Below are positions 60,091 through 64,000 of a stretch of DNA of 64,000 bases, piece by piece. Made by a program: the position numbers and the translations under genes. The DNA is from Candidatus Synoicihabitans palmerolidicus (GTDB taxonomy: Bacteria > Verrucomicrobiota > Verrucomicrobiia > Opitutales > Opitutaceae). Positions within the stretch are counted from its first letter, which is position 1. Every line of letters begins with the position of its first letter. The stretch spans positions 186,001 to 250,000 of the forward strand of contig JAGGDC010000003.1 in the NCBI GenBank assembly GCA_020809425.1, in the 5' to 3' direction. The notes beneath the pieces were generated by a model, which was given only the letters and a program-made list of their open reading frames with translations, was not told the DNA's origin and ran no database searches.

Positions 60091-63000
60091 CCCGTACCCG
60101 CAGGTTCCGAAACCAAACCGGCGCCTCCGCGTGTTTGCCTTGCAATCCGATGCGACCTCTCGTCGCCAACTCGGCCCATGGCGTGCTCAACCAAGCCGGA
60201 ATCGCACTGCCATCCGGATTGTGCGTCCCTGATGTCCAGAGTCCCGTGTCCGCATCGATCACCCGATGTCCATTGAGCAACACCACGACCTCACGGCCAC
60301 GCACCGACACCGTCATGCGATTCCACTCCCCGGGAGAATGCACCGCCCGACGCGCTGCCGCCAGCTGTCCAAACAATGCCCCACACTGCCACGTGCGATC
60401 CCGCGTTGACCACACGGGAGAATAGTCGTCCGCAATCTGCACTTCGATCGAGTTCGGGATCCAGTTACCAGTATCGCTGGCGTGAAAAATCACCCCACTG
60501 TTGGTGCCGTCCGCCGTCTTGAACTCCAAATCCAAATCGAAGTTCCCGTAGTCCTGCTTCGTCCACAACACCTCGTCCGCACTGGCGGTTAACACCCCTG
60601 CCTCCGACGACGTCCATACGCCATGTGGAAACTCCGCATTGCTTAAATCCGACGCCAGTAGATCCCGCCATCCGTCAGTCGTCGTATCCGGATGCATCAC
60701 CGCTTCCGTCGCCGGGGCGAAACGGTGCAGGATGTACAACGCCTCCAAACCAGGTTCCTGCTCGGTCGACTCTCCCCACAATCCTGGCCCGTCCAACTCC
60801 AAATGATAAACCCGGGCGGTTTGCATCTCATGCACCTGAGGCTGCAACGTCGTGCCCAACGTTACGGTCAACTCGTCTCGAGCCTCATTAAGCACGACTC
60901 GCGTAATCGTTTCGGTACGGCTACCCAGTTCGTCCGAGCCATAGTCCGGCGCGTCCCGGTAGGTCCACGACTCGAGCGATATCGCTGCCGCGATATCCGC
61001 CACCTCGAGCTCCTCCCCCAGTGAACGAGTAAGCAGCACCTTAAAACCAGTGTCCGTCACCTCCATCGTACGAATCGCCGGCGCCACCGGCGCCCCGTCC
61101 CACACCACACGTTGTAAACTGGACACCTTGCCTCCTTTCGCCTGCCAACCACGGCCGGTCTGCCCGAGCAGCAAACTGCCGTCAGGCAAAAACACCGGCC
61201 TCATGATGCCCGACTCCAACTCACGGGCAAACGGGATGGCCACGCCTTGCTCTACTTCGTCGACCGTTTCGGTGGCCACCCGCATGAGCACCGATTGCGT
61301 CTGATCCCCGATGAACATTTGTCCACCAAAGGGTCCGAATCCCCCATCGGTGGTATCCCATGCCATGTTACCGGGTGAGTTGGCGAGCTTGAGCTGCGGC
61401 AACAACACCACCGCCGCTTCCTTGGTATGCTTGACCGCCTCCCACGCGATCTCGGGCGAGTCCGGCGTCATCCCCGGGCGATCAATCAGACCAGCCGGAG
61501 GCCCATAGAACGCCCCGGGTTTCACCACAAAAATCTTCGAAGTACCCACATACTCTCCCTGATTATCCACATACCAAAGCCGACCGTCGGGCGCGACTCC
61601 GAGACTCGCCGGGCTGCGCAAGCCATCCGCCCAAGGTTCGAAACCGCCCGCCTTTGGCACCCGTGCCGCCCATCCTCGGTACCCCCCCGCCGTGCCCATG
61701 TACTTGCCGCCACCGTTGAAGTAGCCGCCGTCATTATTATGGGCGAGATTGAGCGTGATAAAATAATCCCCGGTCCCCGGGTCCCGCACCGGACCATGCA
61801 CATACGAGTGATAGTTCCCGTGATAGCTAAACGCATCCGTGAGGACCTCATAGCGATCGGCCAATCCATCTCCGCTCGTATCGCTGATTCGGGACAACCC
61901 TGACTTGTGCCCCGCCACTACGACCAACCCAGACTCATCTTCCGACCAACACCCCAAGGCGGTCCAACAGGCCTTCCGCAAACTGCCGCCATTCACCGTT
62001 CACAATCCTCCAGATTCCGGAGGTTCGAGTCGCGACCACGATCGTGCCGTCGTCGGCCACATCAACCCCCAGCGCTTCGAAGAGCAAACTTCGCCCGTAA
62101 TTATCGAGCGGCGCAAGATAGTCCTCCACTCGGTAACCCGCGGGGAGCATCGCCTCGGACGCTTCCACCACGAGCGCTCGGCGGCTCCCTTCGAACTCCG
62201 ATGCGGCCGGACGCCACGGCTCCGCCATCACCACGATTCGGGCCGTGGCCCTGACGGGCAATGTGACGCCGGCGGGCAACGTCCACACGCCATCTTTCAC
62301 CACACCCGTCGAGACCTTCAGATCACCCAACACCGCAGGGTCAAAACGAAAGGCCTGCCCATCCATCCAGTCGCCGCCCAGCCGAAGATTAATCACCCCA
62401 TCTCCGCTCAGCTCAGACTTGATCGAAATCACATTTCGACCGACTCGATACTTGAAGACCGGCGCCGCGTGCGGTTCCCGCGAGTCTCTTTCATAGCCCA
62501 GAAACGCGGCGTCTTCCTTCGCCAGTCGATCGAGCGCATCCACTTCACTGTTCACCAAATCCAGACGTATCTCCACGTCACCAAACACCGCCTCCTTAAA
62601 CGAGAAATCAACCGGCTCGCACGCCAGGTTGAGCGGACCAAATAACACCCCGGATTCCCCCAACTGAATCTCTCGACTCTCGTAGCCTGGCTTCAACCCG
62701 TAACCACCGCGGTTGCGCCATTCGCCCGCCATGTTAAGAAATCCCCCTTGCCAAACCTTCGCGATGCCCAGCACTCGGAGATCGAAGCTATAATGCAGGC
62801 CCGATGGCTGTCCCACATGTATCGCTCGACCGGATACTCCAGGCAACGGTCTCCGTTGAACCCGCACCTGATCGTCCACGAGCAACGGAAACGGTCCGCC
62901 ATCGGATCGTAATTCTCCGAGCCACTCTCCTCCAGCCAGTGTTGCACCGGACCTTGCTCCACGACCGAGTTGAGCGTGAGCAGGTAGGCACCAATGGCTT

Positions 63001-63948
63001 CAATCTGCTGTTCGGTCACCACCTCCTCAGTATAAGACGGCATGACGGGGGGGAACGGTTTCCCGACCGGTACCATCGCGGGGATCTCCGCCACCACGAG
63101 TTCGGCCTGCGGGGCACGGATCGCATTGTGCAGGTAAGTGCGATTGGCCGTGACCGTAAACCGATGCCCCTCGGGATCCGCAATTTCACGATCGCGCGCA
63201 TCCACCTGAAACGGACCAAAAATGTTGGGACCGGTCTTGACCGCCGTGTCTCCTTTTTCAGCGGAGTGACACTCCGCACAACCGACCCCCGTAAACGTCT
63301 CGCGACCCAGTGCCACGAAATCGACGAGCTCACCGATATTGGATTTGCCTCCCGACGCCTCTGGACCGACCACCGCATCAAAATCCAACCGGCGCAAATC
63401 CATGCTCTTGATCGCAAAACCCGGCAGAGTGACCAGCAACGTCGTGGGCCCTTCGCCATTTTCCCACTCATATTCCGAGTCCCCGTCCCCCCTTCTCGAA
63501 CACCTCATTCTGTGCCACGATTTCACCGTCTCTCACCACATCGATAATCACGGCGTTGGCCGTCTTGATATTGGCTTCATCATAACGTGAACTCCGCACT
63601 CGCGCCAGGACGGTATGCCACTGGCCCGGCACCCCGATAAGGACAACCGGGTAGCGCGCCTGCATCATCAGCACCGCGCGGCCGCCCTCCGGCGCATCCT
63701 CCGGCAGACGGTAACTGAGTCGCACTAGGTTGTCACTGATCTCCAACCAAGTGCGCAATTGCGGCGCTCCGACCGCCCCTCGATTGACCAAGGCCGCCTC
63801 GCCCGCCACGTCCTCCTGCACCCAAGCCGAGTTCTCTCCAAACCACGAAGCCACTCCTTCATCGGGCGAATTCGTCTCCGCCGTCATCCCCAAGGGGGAT
63901 CATTCCAACCCATACGACACTAACCAAAATTCGGAAAACCAAACGCAT
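60080..63948 (-). pseudogene. Very long secreted cytochrome c / sorbosone-dehydrogenase-like / DUF1080 protein, frameshifted
   Basis: Joined frames give about 1,280 residues. A signal peptide (MRLVFRILVSVVWVGMI) is followed, after a shift near 63895, by a beta-rich domain. A cytochrome c domain comes next (haem site GVGCAECHSAEKG near 63280; Met ligand region MPSYTEEVV). Then a region with DGVWTLPAGVTLPV, a six-bladed propeller of the sorbosone/glucose dehydrogenase type (GDGLADRYEVLTDAF, MRPVFLPDGSLLLGQTGRGW) and a C-terminal DUF1080 jelly-roll (DLEFKTADGTNSGVIFHASD, GRIGLQGKHAEAPVWFRNLR). Shifts lie near 63895, 63480, 62860-62880 and 61960. Such fusions are typical of Planctomycetota/Verrucomicrobiota and are thought to act on sugars; activity is unknown. 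Confidence 0.75.
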
Positions 63949-64000
63949 CCCTCAACCAACACCGCTCCGCCTCTTGCCTCCAGTCGAAATATCCCCTGAT

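Noticed and set aside
1..64000. CRISPR arrays
   Set aside because: No regularly spaced direct repeats with unique spacers were seen. The repeats present are IS copies, tRNAs and short homopolymers.

Overview
The window is a GC-rich bacterial chromosome segment that looks like the phylum Verrucomicrobiota, probably family Opitutaceae. The evidence is the gene neighbourhood kdsC-lptC-lptA-lptB behind a fused alpha-beta 2-oxoacid dehydrogenase E1, an HPr kinase beside an anti-sigma/STAS cluster, a fused CcoN-CcoO oxidase, paired TonB receptors with a FecR-type regulator, and secreted proteins carrying the VRAVGP-type C-terminal repeat. About 10 kb is insertion sequence: three ISNCY-like, three IS30-like and two IS630-like copies. 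Roughly half of the protein loci carry frameshifts or in-frame stops. This burden fits a lineage in early genome decay, for example a recently host-restricted symbiont (Candidatus Synoicihabitans palmerolidicus is one known Opitutaceae of that kind; this link is inference only). Part of it could instead be homopolymer error in the assembly, because many shifts sit at G, C or A runs.

Layout. 1-6.1 kb, minus strand: an envelope/redox operon (yceI, polyprenyl synthase, ABC permease, an oxidase-like fragment, small membrane protein, MFS-like protein, OmpR-type regulator, sensor kinase). 6.2-9.1 kb: a broken PAP2 phosphatase and an LtaS/MdoB-type phosphoglycerol transferase with a PhoB-box-like repeat upstream. 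9.4-10.6 kb: holA, ending in an ISNCY copy that is itself joined to a truncated IS30. 14-19 kb: IS630 copy, tRNA-Leu, nadD-rsfS, a DUF481 gene and an intact-length IS30. 19-22.6 kb: gene remnants (phosphopantetheinyl transferase-like, sulfotransferase, DruA-like DUF4338, esterase, UPF0173). 22.8-27.3 kb: an intact core operon (E1, kdsC, lptC, lptA, lptB) for pyruvate/branched oxoacid decarboxylation and LPS core synthesis and export. 27.3-29.6 kb: a multicopper oxidase. 29.7-33.3 kb: hprK followed by a partner-switching set (phosphatase half, HATPase, STAS, chemoreceptor-like protein) cut by IS30.

34.6-39.7 kb: ISNCY copy next to ccoNO and ccoS of a cbb3 oxidase with no ccoP in view. 39.8-41 kb: a PocR-AraC regulator and a second tRNA-Leu. 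41.4-52.2 kb: IS630 inserted in fecR, then two TonB receptors, a GH28 polygalacturonase and a six-hairpin-type glycosidase, read here as a decaying pectin-utilisation locus. 52.4-55 kb: tRNA-Gly, rsmE, rsmD (convergent, overlapping) and a metallo-beta-lactamase-fold protein. 55.2-57.7 kb: the most recent-looking ISNCY insertion, inside a hybrid histidine kinase. 57.7-64 kb, minus strand: an RluA-type pseudouridine synthase, an unknown protein, an MmcB-like nuclease-fold protein and a very long secreted cytochrome c / sorbosone-dehydrogenase-like / DUF1080 protein.
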